A stretch of DNA of 5,742 bases, taken from assembly GCA_018065365.1 (NCBI GenBank), contig JAGHTH010000168.1:1-5742 (forward strand), given 5' to 3'. Both the position numbers and the translations under genes were made by a program. The notes beneath the pieces were generated by a model. The model saw nothing but the letters and a program-made list of their open reading frames with translations, was not told where the DNA came from and ran no database searches. The DNA is from Candidatus Coliplasma caballi (lineage in GTDB: Bacteria > Bacillota > Clostridia > Oscillospirales > CAG-382). Below are positions 1 through 5,742 of this stretch, one piece after another; the stretch's first letter is position 1; each line of letters opens with the position of its first letter.

Positions 1-13
1 TCCCATTTACCCG

Positions 14-1837
14 TTACGCTCTGCCGTATTCAAGCAGGGTAACGGATGCGTGTTTGATCGGTTTGTAGGTCATGGAAAGGATCATGCGGTCGGGGTGCGG
101 ATCGGAGTAGTACGCCTCGAAAGTCATGCCGTTTTCGGTCAGGCAGGGCTTGCAGGCACCGATGACCGAGGTGTAGTCCGCGCCTTGCGACACTTTGAGG
201 TCGCTGCCTTTGATGTTGTAGCCGTATTTGACGGGCAGGAGCGCGGTAGTTCCGTCGTCGTAGCAAACCTCGTAGTTGCCGAGCAGCCATTCTTCGTCGG
301 TGATGTAGTAACCGTCGTAGAAGTGGCGGGTGGCGACAGAGTAGTCGGTGGTGTGAAGCACGCGGATGACGTTTTTGCCCAAGCCGTCTTTGTAGTTGGC
401 GGCAAGCACGTCGGTAACCTTCGGCAGCAGGGCGCTTTGATCCGCGGTGTCGTAGGTTTTCGACCAGAAGACGTAGGCGGTCGAGGTCAGGTCGAAGTTC
501 TGCACGTTGCGCTGCATATACTCCGGCTCAAAGGATCCCCAGTTCGACACGAAGCCGCCCGCAATCTCTTTCGGTCTGCGGCGGTATTCCTTGATGTGTG
601 CGGCGTTGACGTTGCCGTACAGCATGTCGTGCCCGCGGTCGATGTTTTTCTGCTGCATTTCGGGAGTCGCGTGGACCCAATACCAGTCGAGCAGGATCAC
701 GCTTGCAGGAATGCGATCCGCGCATTCGAGCAGACGCGGAATGTCCACCATCATGTTTCCGACGCCGCCGATCGGCCAACCGTTCGGCAGACGCACTTCG
801 TAGGTCTTTTCGCACCACATCATCGCGCGGATGCCGATGGAATTCAGACGGTCGTTGATCTTCGTGATGTCCGCGATGTACAGATCAACCGGGTTTTTGC
901 CTTTGCAGCGCGGGCAGCAGCACATGGTGTACGCTTCGTCGTGGCCGATGTTCATGAACTTCGGCTCGAAAACCTCGATGATCTCGTCCTGCAATTCAAA
1001 CAGCAATTCGTAGGAAGCCGGGTTGGACGGGCAGTAGTGATCCGGGTACGCGTCCTCAACGCGCTCGTTCAGCTCGGGGTGCGACTGCACGATGTAATCG
1101 CAATGGGAGAGGGACGGAACTTCCGGGATGACCTCAAACCCTCTGCGGCGGCAGTAGCCGACGAGTTCTTTGAGCTGCGCTTTGGAAATGTATCCGCCGC
1201 CGCCGTTGTCGGCGTGGATCGCGTTTTTCGTCCAGGGGTACGTTTTGTGCTCGACGCGGTCGGTTTCGTACGGGCTGCGGTGCATTTCCTCGCAGAACTC
1301 CACCCATTTGGCGTTGACCTCGGGGTGCTTTTCGTATTGCATTGCGCCGCCGACCTCAATGATGATCGTGTTGAATTTGTACAGCACGAGGAAATCGACC
1401 ATGCTTCTGAAATCGTCAAAATTCTGCTCGCCCGGCGTGAATACGCGGTAACCGCGCACCGATTTGTCGGGGTAGTCGTACAGGAACAGCGTTTCGAAAA
1501 TGCCGTCCCGGAACAGCAATTTGACGGTGGAGACCGCGTAGATCAATCCGCGCTCGGTCGCGCCGTACAGCTCGACGGCGTCCTCGCGGACCTCCACGGC
1601 GTACGCTTCCTCGTTGTCGGAAAACGCACTCCCGATCTTTTCTCTGACTGCTTCCGGAAAACCGAGCGTCAGACGGAACGGCAGCGCTTTGCCCTCGGAG
1701 GGCAGCGCGCTCAACGTGTCTTTGAGGTATTCGGTCGCGTACCAGGCGGGATCGCCCGAGACGGTCGAAGCGGACGAAACGGGGAACTCTTTGTCCTCGT
1801 GGCGAAGCAGAATATAATCGAAAAACAGATTGTTCAT
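14..1837 (-). CDS. GH20-like glycoside hydrolase (beta-N-acetylhexosaminidase-related)
   Basis: Complete 607-residue protein. Residues about 75-110 resemble the small alpha/beta domain that precedes the GH20 barrel (AYAVEVREDAVELYGATERG). A TIM-barrel-like region starts near residue 127 (VRGYRVFTP). It carries a PEV...SH segment (238-245), where GH20 enzymes usually have PEID..GH, and the acid/base motif NIGHDEAY with H299, D300 and E301, matching the family Asp-Glu pair used in substrate-assisted catalysis. Aromatic residues later in the barrel (DWYW near 384-387, NWGSFEPEY near 432-440) could line the sugar site. Residues from about 490 look like a C-terminal beta-rich domain. A cysteine cluster (C306, C307, C308, C311) follows the catalytic pair. 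There is no signal peptide or membrane segment, so it probably acts in the cytoplasm on imported amino sugars or glycans. GGGAGG sits 7 nt before the ATG. The gene lies 29 nt after rpiB and is last in the visible operon. Family placement is fairly sure; the substrate is unknown. Confidence 0.82.
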   Translation of the reverse strand: MNNLFFDYILLRHEDKEFPVSSASTVSGDPAWYATEYLKDTLSALPSEGKALPFRLTLGFPEAVREKIGSAFSDNEEAYAVEVREDAVELYGATERGLIYAVSTVKLLFRDGIFETLFLYDYPDKSVRGYRVFTPGEQNFDDFRSMVDFLVLYKFNTIIIEVGGAMQYEKHPEVNAKWVEFCEEMHRSPYETDRVEHKTYPWTKNAIHADNGGGGYISKAQLKELVGYCRRRGFEVIPEVPSLSHCDYIVQSHPELNERVEDAYPDHYCPSNPASYELLFELQDEIIEVFEPKFMNIGHDEAYTMCCCPRCKGKNPVDLYIADITKINDRLNSIGIRAMMWCEKTYEVRLPNGWPIGGVGNMMVDIPRLLECADRIPASVILLDWYWVHATPEMQQKNIDRGHDMLYGNVNAAHIKEYRRRPKEIAGGFVSNWGSFEPEYMQRNVQNFDLTSTAYVFWSKTYDTADQSALLPKVTDVLAANYKDGLGKNVIRVLHTTDYSVATRHFYDGYYITDEEWLLGNYEVCYDDGTTALLPVKYGYNIKGSDLKVSQGADYTSVIGACKPCLTENGMTFEAYYSDPHPDRMILSMTYKPIKHASVTLLEYGRA

Positions 1838-1866
1838 CGTGATTCCTCCCTTTTTGCAGTCGTCGG

Positions 1867-2304
1867 TCAGTCTTCCATCATGTCGATGCGTCTCTGGTGT
1901 CTGCCGCCCTCAAAATAGGTGGACAGGAAAATGTTGGTCAGACGGACCGCCTGTTCTTCCGTCAGCACGCGCCCGCCGAGGCAAAGCACGTTGGCGTTGT
2001 TGTGGCGGCGCGTCATTTCGGCGCAGAAATCGTCCGTAACGACGGCGGCGCGGATGCCTTTTTGCTTGTTGGCGACCATGGACATTCCGATGCCGGTGCC
2101 GCAGCAGAGGATGCCGTAGTCCGCTTTTCCTTCCTGAATGGCGGCGCAGACCTTTTTCGCATAGACGGGATAATCGACCGAGTCGGTCGTGTCGGTGCCG
2201 AAATCGGTGAATTCCAGACCGATCAGCTTGAGGTCTTTGATGATCGCATTCTTGATGTTGAGTCCGCCGTGATCACAGGCGATCGCGATTTTCATGGGTG
2301 TCAT
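1867..2304 (-). CDS. rpiB: Ribose-5-phosphate isomerase B
   Basis: A 145-residue protein of the RpiB/LacAB isomerase family, close to the usual 140-150 residues. RpiB interconverts ribose 5-phosphate and ribulose 5-phosphate in the cytoplasmic pentose phosphate pathway. Visible family motifs are CDHGG (10-14), DYP (44-46), CGTGIGMSMVANK (68-80) holding the expected catalytic C68 and T70, RAA (85-87), HNNANVLCLGGR (101-112), and EGGRHQRR (132-139) for phosphate binding. The family more often reads HNDxNVL, so N103 is a small variation. The reading frame stays open far upstream, but the homology starts at MKIAIACDHGG. I choose the ATG at 2304 (giving MTPMKIA) because AAGGAG lies 9 nt before it; the next ATG at 2295 would be 18 nt away. 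LacA/LacB or allose-6-phosphate isomerase activity cannot be excluded from sequence, but the single gene and lack of lac/als partners favour RpiB. Confidence 0.95.
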   Translation of the reverse strand: MTPMKIAIACDHGGLNIKNAIIKDLKLIGLEFTDFGTDTTDSVDYPVYAKKVCAAIQEGKADYGILCCGTGIGMSMVANKQKGIRAAVVTDDFCAEMTRRHNNANVLCLGGRVLTEEQAVRLTNIFLSTYFEGGRHQRRIDMMED

Positions 2305-2313
2305 ATCCGAAAT

Positions 2314-2319
2314 CTCCTT
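2314..2319 (-). promoter_or_regulatory. Shine-Dalgarno site fixing the rpiB start
   Basis: On the minus strand the sequence reads AAAAAGGAGATTTCGGATATG. The AAGGAG core is 9 nt from the ATG at 2304. This rejects the much longer upstream extension of the same frame, which lies inside tsaB, and favours the start at 2304 over the in-frame ATG at 2295. Confidence 0.8.
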
Positions 2320-2342
2320 TTTGAAGACGTTTTTTTCGTTTT

Positions 2343-3035
2343 TTATCGGTTGCTTTCTTTTTCCAAGCGCTCGCGTTCCGCCTGCGGCAGACGCAGATAG
2401 ACGGGGCGCAGGTCTTTTCCGGAAACGGTTTTGCCCGCGCGGAACAGTTCTTCGGCGCAGAGCGCGACCGAAAGCCCGCTCTGGTCGCGGCAGCCCGCGG
2501 GAGCGAGCCGGACGTCCGCTCTGCCGTTTACAAGCGATGCGAACAGCGCGGCGCCGTCTCCGACCAGCGTGGTTTTCCCGGAAAGTTTCGGCAGAATTTC
2601 TTCCGCCGGCGCGACGTCGTCTTCCGAAACGCGCACGCCGTTCTCGAACAGGGCGTAATAGAATTGCCCGCGGCGCGCGTCCATCAGGGAGCAGACGTTT
2701 CCGGCGATGCCGCTTACGTTTTTCTCGAGCGAAGCAAGCGTCGAGACCGCCGCACAGGGCAGTCCGTTCGGGTATGCCAGCCCTTTGACCGTGGCGACGC
2801 CGACGCGTACGCCCGTGAACGAGCCGGGGCCGGCGTTGACCGCGAGAAGTTCCACGTCGGAGATGGTCTTGCCGTACACCGTGAGGGCGTGGTCGATCAT
2901 CGGCAGCAGGTTCTCGCTGTGTGTCATTTCGTTTTTCGTCGTGCATTCCGAGTAGGTGCGCACGACGCCGTTTTCGATATCGGCGACCGCGACGGACGCG
3001 GACACGGCGGTGGAATCGATTCCGAGGATCAGCAT
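2343..3035 (-). CDS. tsaB: tRNA t6A37 biosynthesis protein TsaB (YeaZ family)
   Basis: A 230-residue protein matching the usual TsaB length. TsaB is a non-catalytic, ASKHA-fold paralogue of TsaD. It pairs with TsaD and TsaE to transfer threonylcarbamoyl from TC-AMP (made by TsaC/Sua5) to A37 of ANN-decoding tRNAs. Family signatures seen are the N-terminal LGIDST (4-9), MTHSENLLP (37-45), NAGPGSFTGVRVG (67-79), and MDARRGQ (118-124). The frame is open upstream, but homology begins at MLILGIDST. The chosen ATG (3035) overlaps the end of tsaE by 7 nt (ATGCTGA) and has AGAAGG 8 nt upstream inside tsaE, so translational coupling with its partner is likely. The C-terminal part (from about 140) is more variable, as is normal. 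The rimI and tsaD genes that often follow tsaB are absent here; rpiB comes next after 38 nt. Confidence 0.94.
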   Translation of the reverse strand: MLILGIDSTAVSASVAVADIENGVVRTYSECTTKNEMTHSENLLPMIDHALTVYGKTISDVELLAVNAGPGSFTGVRVGVATVKGLAYPNGLPCAAVSTLASLEKNVSGIAGNVCSLMDARRGQFYYALFENGVRVSEDDVAPAEEILPKLSGKTTLVGDGAALFASLVNGRADVRLAPAGCRDQSGLSVALCAEELFRAGKTVSGKDLRPVYLRLPQAERERLEKESNR

Positions 3036-3448
3036 AGCGTCAACCTTCTTTCGTTGCCTTCGCCTTTTTCGATCGTGAGTTTGAACGCGTTTTCGGGGAT
3101 CGCGCTTTCGATCAGCTCGCTCCATTCCGTCACGACGATGCCGTCGCCGCCCACCCACTCGTAAAAACCGGTGGAATAGAGGTCGTCTTCGTCCGTGATG
3201 CGATACAGGTCGAAATGATAGAGCGTGAGATCCTTGCCCGCGTATTCGTTGACGATCGCAAACGTGGGGGAGTGTACCAGCGGCAGACATTCCGGGCAGA
3301 GCGCACCGACCAGCCCGCGCACGAACGCGGTCTTGCCCGCGCCCATTTCACCGTACAGAGCGAGCGTGTCGCCCTTGTGCAGCCGCGCGGCGATCTGACC
3401 GGCGATTCGTTCGGTCTCCTCCGTCGAATGTGAAACGAACGTTTCCAT
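3029..3448 (-). CDS. tsaE: tRNA t6A37 biosynthesis ATPase TsaE (YjeE family)
   Basis: A 139-residue P-loop ATPase, slightly shorter than many TsaE proteins. TsaE binds the TsaB-TsaD complex and hydrolyses ATP to support turnover of t6A synthesis in the cytoplasm. The Walker A loop GEMGAGKT spans residues 33-40. Other family marks are SPTF (60-63), HFDLYR (78-83) with the conserved acidic D80, and TEWSE (107-111). The start at 3448 fits the family N terminus (the STEET segment that precedes the first helix). The start lies 1 nt after the asd stop codon. The only purine-rich stretch upstream is GGAAGGGG at 3462-3469, with 13 nt between it and the ATG, which is long. Translation may therefore depend on coupling to asd. 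The 3' end overlaps tsaB by 7 nt. Confidence 0.95.
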   Translation of the reverse strand: METFVSHSTEETERIAGQIAARLHKGDTLALYGEMGAGKTAFVRGLVGALCPECLPLVHSPTFAIVNEYAGKDLTLYHFDLYRITDEDDLYSTGFYEWVGGDGIVVTEWSELIESAIPENAFKLTIEKGEGNERRLTLC

Positions 3449-3449
3449 T

Positions 3450-4529
3450 TTAATACAGATACCCCTTCCGATACAGAAGTTCCGCCGTCAGAACGGCGCC
3501 GCCTGCCGCGCCGCGCAGGGTGTTGTGGGACAGGCACACGAATTTGTAATCGAACAGTTTGTCTTCGCGCAGACGTCCGATCGAAACGCCCATTCCGCGA
3601 TACAGGTCGCGGTCAAGACGCGTCTGCGGACGGTCGGGCTCCTCCATATAGGTCAAGAACTTTTCGGGAGCGGACGGCAGTTTCAGTTTCTGCGCTTCGC
3701 CCTCGAACGCGTTCCAGCGGGAAAGCATTTCCTGCACGGTGGGTTTGCGTTCAAAGTTGACCGCCACGGTCGCGAGGTGTCCGTCCAGCGCGGGAACGCG
3801 GGTGCAGGTCGCGGAGATCACGGGCGTTTTTGCGTTTACGATGACGCCGTTTTCCAATTTTCCCCAGATCTTCATCGGCTCGTTTTCGCTCTTTTCTTCC
3901 TCGCCGCCGATATAGGGGATCACGTTGTCGAGGATCTCCGGGAACGACGAAAAGGTTTTGCCGGCGCCCGAAATGGCTTGCAGCGTGGTTACACAGACTT
4001 CTTTGACGCCGAAGTCCAGAAGCGGTGTCAGCGCCGGAACGTAACTCTGGATCGAGCAGTTCGGCTTGACGGCGATAAAGCCCTTTTTCGTGCCGAGGCG
4101 CGCTTTCTGGAACGGGATCACGTCGAGGTGCGACGCGTTGATCTCCGGAATGATCATCGGAACGTCCGGCACGCCGCGGTTGGCGGAGTTGTTGGACACG
4201 ACGGGGATCTCGGCTTTCGCGTACGCTTCCTCGAGGGCTTTGATCTCCTCTTTGGGCATATTGACCGCGCAGAACACGAAATCGACTTTTTCTCCGACCG
4301 CCTGAATGTCCGACGCGTCCAGCACGGGCATTTTTTTGACGAGTTCGGGCATCGGCTGCTCGAGTTTCCAGCGGTTGCCGACGGCTTCTTCATAGGACTT
4401 TCCTGCCGAAGACGCGCTTGCGGCAAGGGCGGAAATTTCAAAATAGGGGTGGTCTGCGATCAGCGTGATAAAGCGCTGACCGACCATACCGGTGGCGCCG
4501 ATGATTCCGGCGCGAAGTTTCTTTTGCAT
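3450..4529 (-). CDS. asd: Aspartate-semialdehyde dehydrogenase, yeast/archaeal type
   Basis: A 359-residue enzyme that reduces L-aspartyl-4-phosphate with NADPH to L-aspartate 4-semialdehyde, the branch point to lysine/diaminopimelate, threonine and methionine. The N-terminal Rossmann motif is GIIGATGMVGQRF (8-20). SNNSANR (112-118) fits the phosphate and cofactor site, KPNCSIQSY (155-163) carries the catalytic C158, and RVPALDGH (244-251) supplies R244 and the general base H251. The PNCS context, the QAISGAGKT segment (184-192) and the length resemble the archaeal/fungal Asd subfamily rather than the common bacterial one, whose active site reads more like GNCT or PNCST. AAAAGGAG lies 7 nt before the ATG. 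The gene follows the GNAT gene after 36 nt and precedes tsaE by 1 nt. No dapA, dapB, lysC or hom gene is in the window. The enzyme assignment is firm; the subtype rests on remembered motifs. Confidence 0.94.
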   Translation of the reverse strand: MQKKLRAGIIGATGMVGQRFITLIADHPYFEISALAASASSAGKSYEEAVGNRWKLEQPMPELVKKMPVLDASDIQAVGEKVDFVFCAVNMPKEEIKALEEAYAKAEIPVVSNNSANRGVPDVPMIIPEINASHLDVIPFQKARLGTKKGFIAVKPNCSIQSYVPALTPLLDFGVKEVCVTTLQAISGAGKTFSSFPEILDNVIPYIGGEEEKSENEPMKIWGKLENGVIVNAKTPVISATCTRVPALDGHLATVAVNFERKPTVQEMLSRWNAFEGEAQKLKLPSAPEKFLTYMEEPDRPQTRLDRDLYRGMGVSIGRLREDKLFDYKFVCLSHNTLRGAAGGAVLTAELLYRKGYLY

Positions 4530-4565
4530 GGCGTTGCTCCTTTTCGGGTGGTTTGCAAAAAGAGG

Positions 4566-5039
4566 TCAGATGAGTTGGTCGTAGATTCCGGGGACGCTGT
4601 TTTCGATGATCTCGGCACCGCAGACTTTGGCGTAATACCCGGTGGGGCCGGCGCTTCCGATGATCGCGTAGCCGTAGCCCTCGTCGCGCATCGCTTCGAG
4701 GCAGCGCAATAACAGCGCGCCGCCGATGCCTTTTTTGCGCATCGTTTCATCGACACCCGTCGGGCCGAAAAAGTCCTTTGCGGTGCAGTCGTAGCCGGCA
4801 AAGCCGAGGATCTTTTTTTCATTATCATCGTATGCGATGAAGCAGGAAACGGGCTGATGCGCGAACGCCGTCGCGGTCTCGTTTGCCCAGCCGTCGCTGA
4901 AATGTTCGCGGATCCAGCCGCAGACCTTCTCTTTGTTGGGCGTCATCGGACGGATGATGCGGATGTTCTGCGCGGCAAGCTTTTCGTAAATCGGCTTGCT
5001 GTCGGGGAGTTTGTATAATCTGACGAGCATATCGGGCAT
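4566..5039 (-). CDS. GNAT family N-acetyltransferase
   Basis: A 157-residue single-domain GNAT protein that should transfer an acetyl group from acetyl-CoA to an unknown amine. The acetyl-CoA-binding motif A is visible as GVDETMRKKGIGGALL (about 94-109), with the pyrophosphate loop RKKGIG. The preceding strand ends FFGPTG, and the C-terminal part (YAIIGSAGPTGYYAKVCGAEII) has the usual Tyr-rich beta5 region, where a tyrosine often acts as general acid. The closing SVPGIYDQL and the N-terminal MLVRLYKLPD resemble a family I associate with Clostridia and for which I know no function. There is no signal peptide, so it is cytoplasmic. I choose the ATG at 5039 because AAAAAGGAG ends 9 nt upstream; an in-frame ATG at 5030 would add 9 nt to that spacing. 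It is the first gene after the terminator and probably heads the operon. It does not look like RimI. Confidence 0.88.
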   Translation of the reverse strand: MPDMLVRLYKLPDSKPIYEKLAAQNIRIIRPMTPNKEKVCGWIREHFSDGWANETATAFAHQPVSCFIAYDDNEKKILGFAGYDCTAKDFFGPTGVDETMRKKGIGGALLLRCLEAMRDEGYGYAIIGSAGPTGYYAKVCGAEIIENSVPGIYDQLI

Positions 5040-5078
5040 GATGAAGTTCTCCTTTTTGATGGAATCGTTTTGCGGAAA
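5040..5078 (-). other. Short leader between terminator and GNAT gene
   Basis: About 40 nt between the hairpin and the GNAT start. It holds the strong Shine-Dalgarno AAAAAGGAG (5049-5057). I see no good -10/-35 pair in it. Any promoter for the operon would have to overlap the terminator hairpin or lie upstream of it. Confidence 0.5.
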
Positions 5079-5123
5079 GATAAAACGCCGTCCCCTTGGC
5101 GCATCGCGTCCGGAACGGCGTTT
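5079..5123 (-). terminator. Rho-independent terminator after the LRR gene
   Basis: Arms at 5083-5094 and 5112-5123 form a 12-bp stem in the minus-strand transcript (AAACGCCGUUCC with GGGACGGCGUUU), including one G-U wobble, around a 17-nt loop. The transcript then continues UUUUAUCUUU, so a U-rich tract follows the descending arm. On the plus strand the matching pair becomes a C-A mismatch and only a TTT follows, so the signal is directed towards minus-strand transcription. It starts about 40 nt after the stop codon of the leucine-rich-repeat gene. Confidence 0.85.
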
Positions 5124-5161
5124 CTCCCGATTGGGTATTTGACTTTTTTGGAAACCGAACG

Positions 5162-5742
5162 TTATTTCGTCGCGGTGTTGTCGGACTTGACGGTCATGTT
5201 GCCGTATTCATCGAATACTGCGTAGTCGGTGATGCCGGAGCAGCCGGTCAGCGTAACGGTCAGCTTGCTCGTTGCGTCGAACAGTAAGGAAGCGGTCTTC
5301 TTGCCGTCCGCGTCGGTCGTTACGGTGCCGAAGCCCTTCGCGATCGAATCGTCGTTCAGCCCGGTGCACTTGGAAAGGTCGAGCGTCGCGAGTTTTTCGG
5401 CAGTGTGCAGCGCGGAAAGATCGGTCAGCGCGGAGCAGTCTGCCGCGGTAACGGTGGTTACGCTCTTGCTGTCTTTTAAGAACTCAAACGAGGTCAGTTT
5501 GCTGTTGCTCAGCGTCAGCGTGGTCAGGTTCTCGAGCGCGCCGACGGATTCGAGTTCGGAGAGGTTGCACTTTTCGGCGGTCAGCGTGGTCAGCTTCGCG
5601 AGTTTGCCGAGGCCGGTAACGTTCTTGAGGTTGGGGTTCTCGCTGACGGTCAGCGACGTAACGGCGGTGCAGGCGGTCAGATCGAGATCGACCAGCAGGT
5701 TGTCGGAAACGTCGATGTTTGCCGCGCGGGTCGAGGTCAATT
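5162..5742 (-). CDS. Leucine-rich-repeat protein, 3' part only
   Basis: The frame is open to the window edge and ends at TAA (5164-5162), so about 193 C-terminal residues are visible. The first codon available at the edge is TTG, which I read as an internal leucine (LTSTRAANIDVSDN), not a start. Five to six repeats of 22-23 residues are clear, with starts at VTSLTVSENPNL, LTTLTAEKCNL, LTTLTLSNSKL, VTTVTAADCSAL and LATLDLSKCTGL. They follow an LxxLxLxxxxxL pattern like SDS22/internalin-type repeats. A non-repeat tail of about 50 residues follows, rich in Thr, Ser and Asp, ending SDNTATK. No LPxTG motif, membrane helix or charged anchor is present at the C terminus. The composition suggests an extracytoplasmic protein, with any signal peptide or cell-wall domain lying upstream outside the window. 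Such domains usually bind proteins; the ligand is unknown. Confidence 0.85.
   Translation of the reverse strand, partial: LTSTRAANIDVSDNLLVDLDLTACTAVTSLTVSENPNLKNVTGLGKLAKLTTLTAEKCNLSELESVGALENLTTLTLSNSKLTSFEFLKDSKSVTTVTAADCSALTDLSALHTAEKLATLDLSKCTGLNDDSIAKGFGTVTTDADGKKTASLLFDATSKLTVTLTGCSGITDYAVFDEYGNMTVKSDNTATK
5514..5593 (-). repeat. Short direct DNA repeat matching the LRR period
   Basis: The 14-base sequence GTCAGCGTGGTCAG (plus strand) occurs at 5514-5527 and again at 5580-5593, exactly 66 bases apart, which equals 22 codons. Both copies encode LTTLT at the start of successive leucine-rich repeats. This suggests repeat duplication or homogenisation inside the gene rather than a separate element. 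Confidence 0.75.

Noticed and set aside
1..13. Possible start of another minus-strand gene (ATG at 6-4)
   Set aside because: Only two codons are visible and no good Shine-Dalgarno site precedes it, so it cannot be supported.
50..1918. Very long plus-strand open frame (622 residues) opposite the GH20-like gene
   Set aside because: It is exactly antisense to a protein with clear family motifs. Its translation is dominated by V, D, R, F and H with no recognisable domain, as expected when a GC-rich coding strand is read backwards. I see no ribosome binding site for it.
2305..2342. T-rich gap between tsaB and rpiB as a terminator
   Set aside because: There are runs of T/A but no inverted repeat, and on the minus strand the runs are A-rich, which is wrong for a terminator of this operon.
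1867..2946. Upstream extension of the rpiB frame to 359 residues
   Set aside because: The extra N-terminal part is Arg/Ala-rich noise lying over tsaB in another frame. RpiB homology and the Shine-Dalgarno site place the start at 2304.
2343..3290. Upstream extension of the tsaB frame to 315 residues
   Set aside because: The extension overlaps tsaE and has no homology. TsaB begins at LILGIDST, with the ATG at 3035.
3525..4712. Plus-strand open frame of 395 residues opposite asd
   Set aside because: Same mirror effect: low-complexity V/D/R/F-rich translation, no motif, and the opposite strand encodes a well-conserved enzyme.
4566..5039. GNAT protein as RimI, the ribosomal protein acetylase often found with tsaB
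   Set aside because: Its N and C termini and the FFGPTGVDET segment do not look like RimI, and it lies upstream of asd rather than between tsaB and tsaD.
5738..5740. TTG as the start codon of the LRR gene
   Set aside because: The frame runs to the window edge, and the residues after the TTG already continue a repeat-like pattern, so this is an internal leucine of a truncated gene.

Overview
The window looks like chromosomal DNA from a fairly GC-rich (by eye above 55%) Gram-positive-type bacterium. My best guess is a gut- or rumen-type member of the Clostridia. The reasons are strong A-rich Shine-Dalgarno sequences (AAAGGAG type) before most genes, a tightly packed one-strand gene train, an overlapping tsaE-tsaB pair, and a GNAT protein whose motifs I associate with Clostridia. 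This placement is inference; no rRNA or other taxonomic marker is present.

All genes lie on the minus strand, so transcription runs from high to low coordinates. At the right edge is the 3' part of a gene for a threonine-rich leucine-rich-repeat protein (5162-5742, cut by the window end), followed by an intrinsic terminator (5079-5123). Next comes a six-gene train of about 5.0 kb with no internal terminator: a GNAT acetyltransferase (4566-5039), an aspartate-semialdehyde dehydrogenase of the yeast/archaeal type (3450-4529), tsaE (3029-3448), tsaB (2343-3035), rpiB (1867-2304) and a GH20-like glycosidase (14-1837). The gaps are 36 nt, 1 nt, a 7-nt overlap, 38 nt and 29 nt, so one operon, or at least shared transcription, is likely. 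Only 13 bases remain past the glycosidase stop codon, so the operon may continue beyond the left edge.

Functionally the train is mixed. tsaE and tsaB supply two subunits of the tRNA t6A37 machinery; their partners TsaD and TsaC are not in the window. asd supplies the branch-point intermediate for lysine/diaminopimelate, threonine and methionine. rpiB interconverts pentose phosphates. The last gene is probably a cytoplasmic hexosaminidase-like enzyme. This reads as a housekeeping operon with a sugar-hydrolase gene at the end rather than a dedicated system.

I found no mobile element, CRISPR array, tRNA or rRNA gene, or riboswitch, and no convincing new biological system. The points most worth a second look are the unusual gene company of tsaE-tsaB, the Asd subtype, the atypical GH20 active-site region with its cysteine cluster, and the lack of an obvious promoter between the terminator and the GNAT gene.
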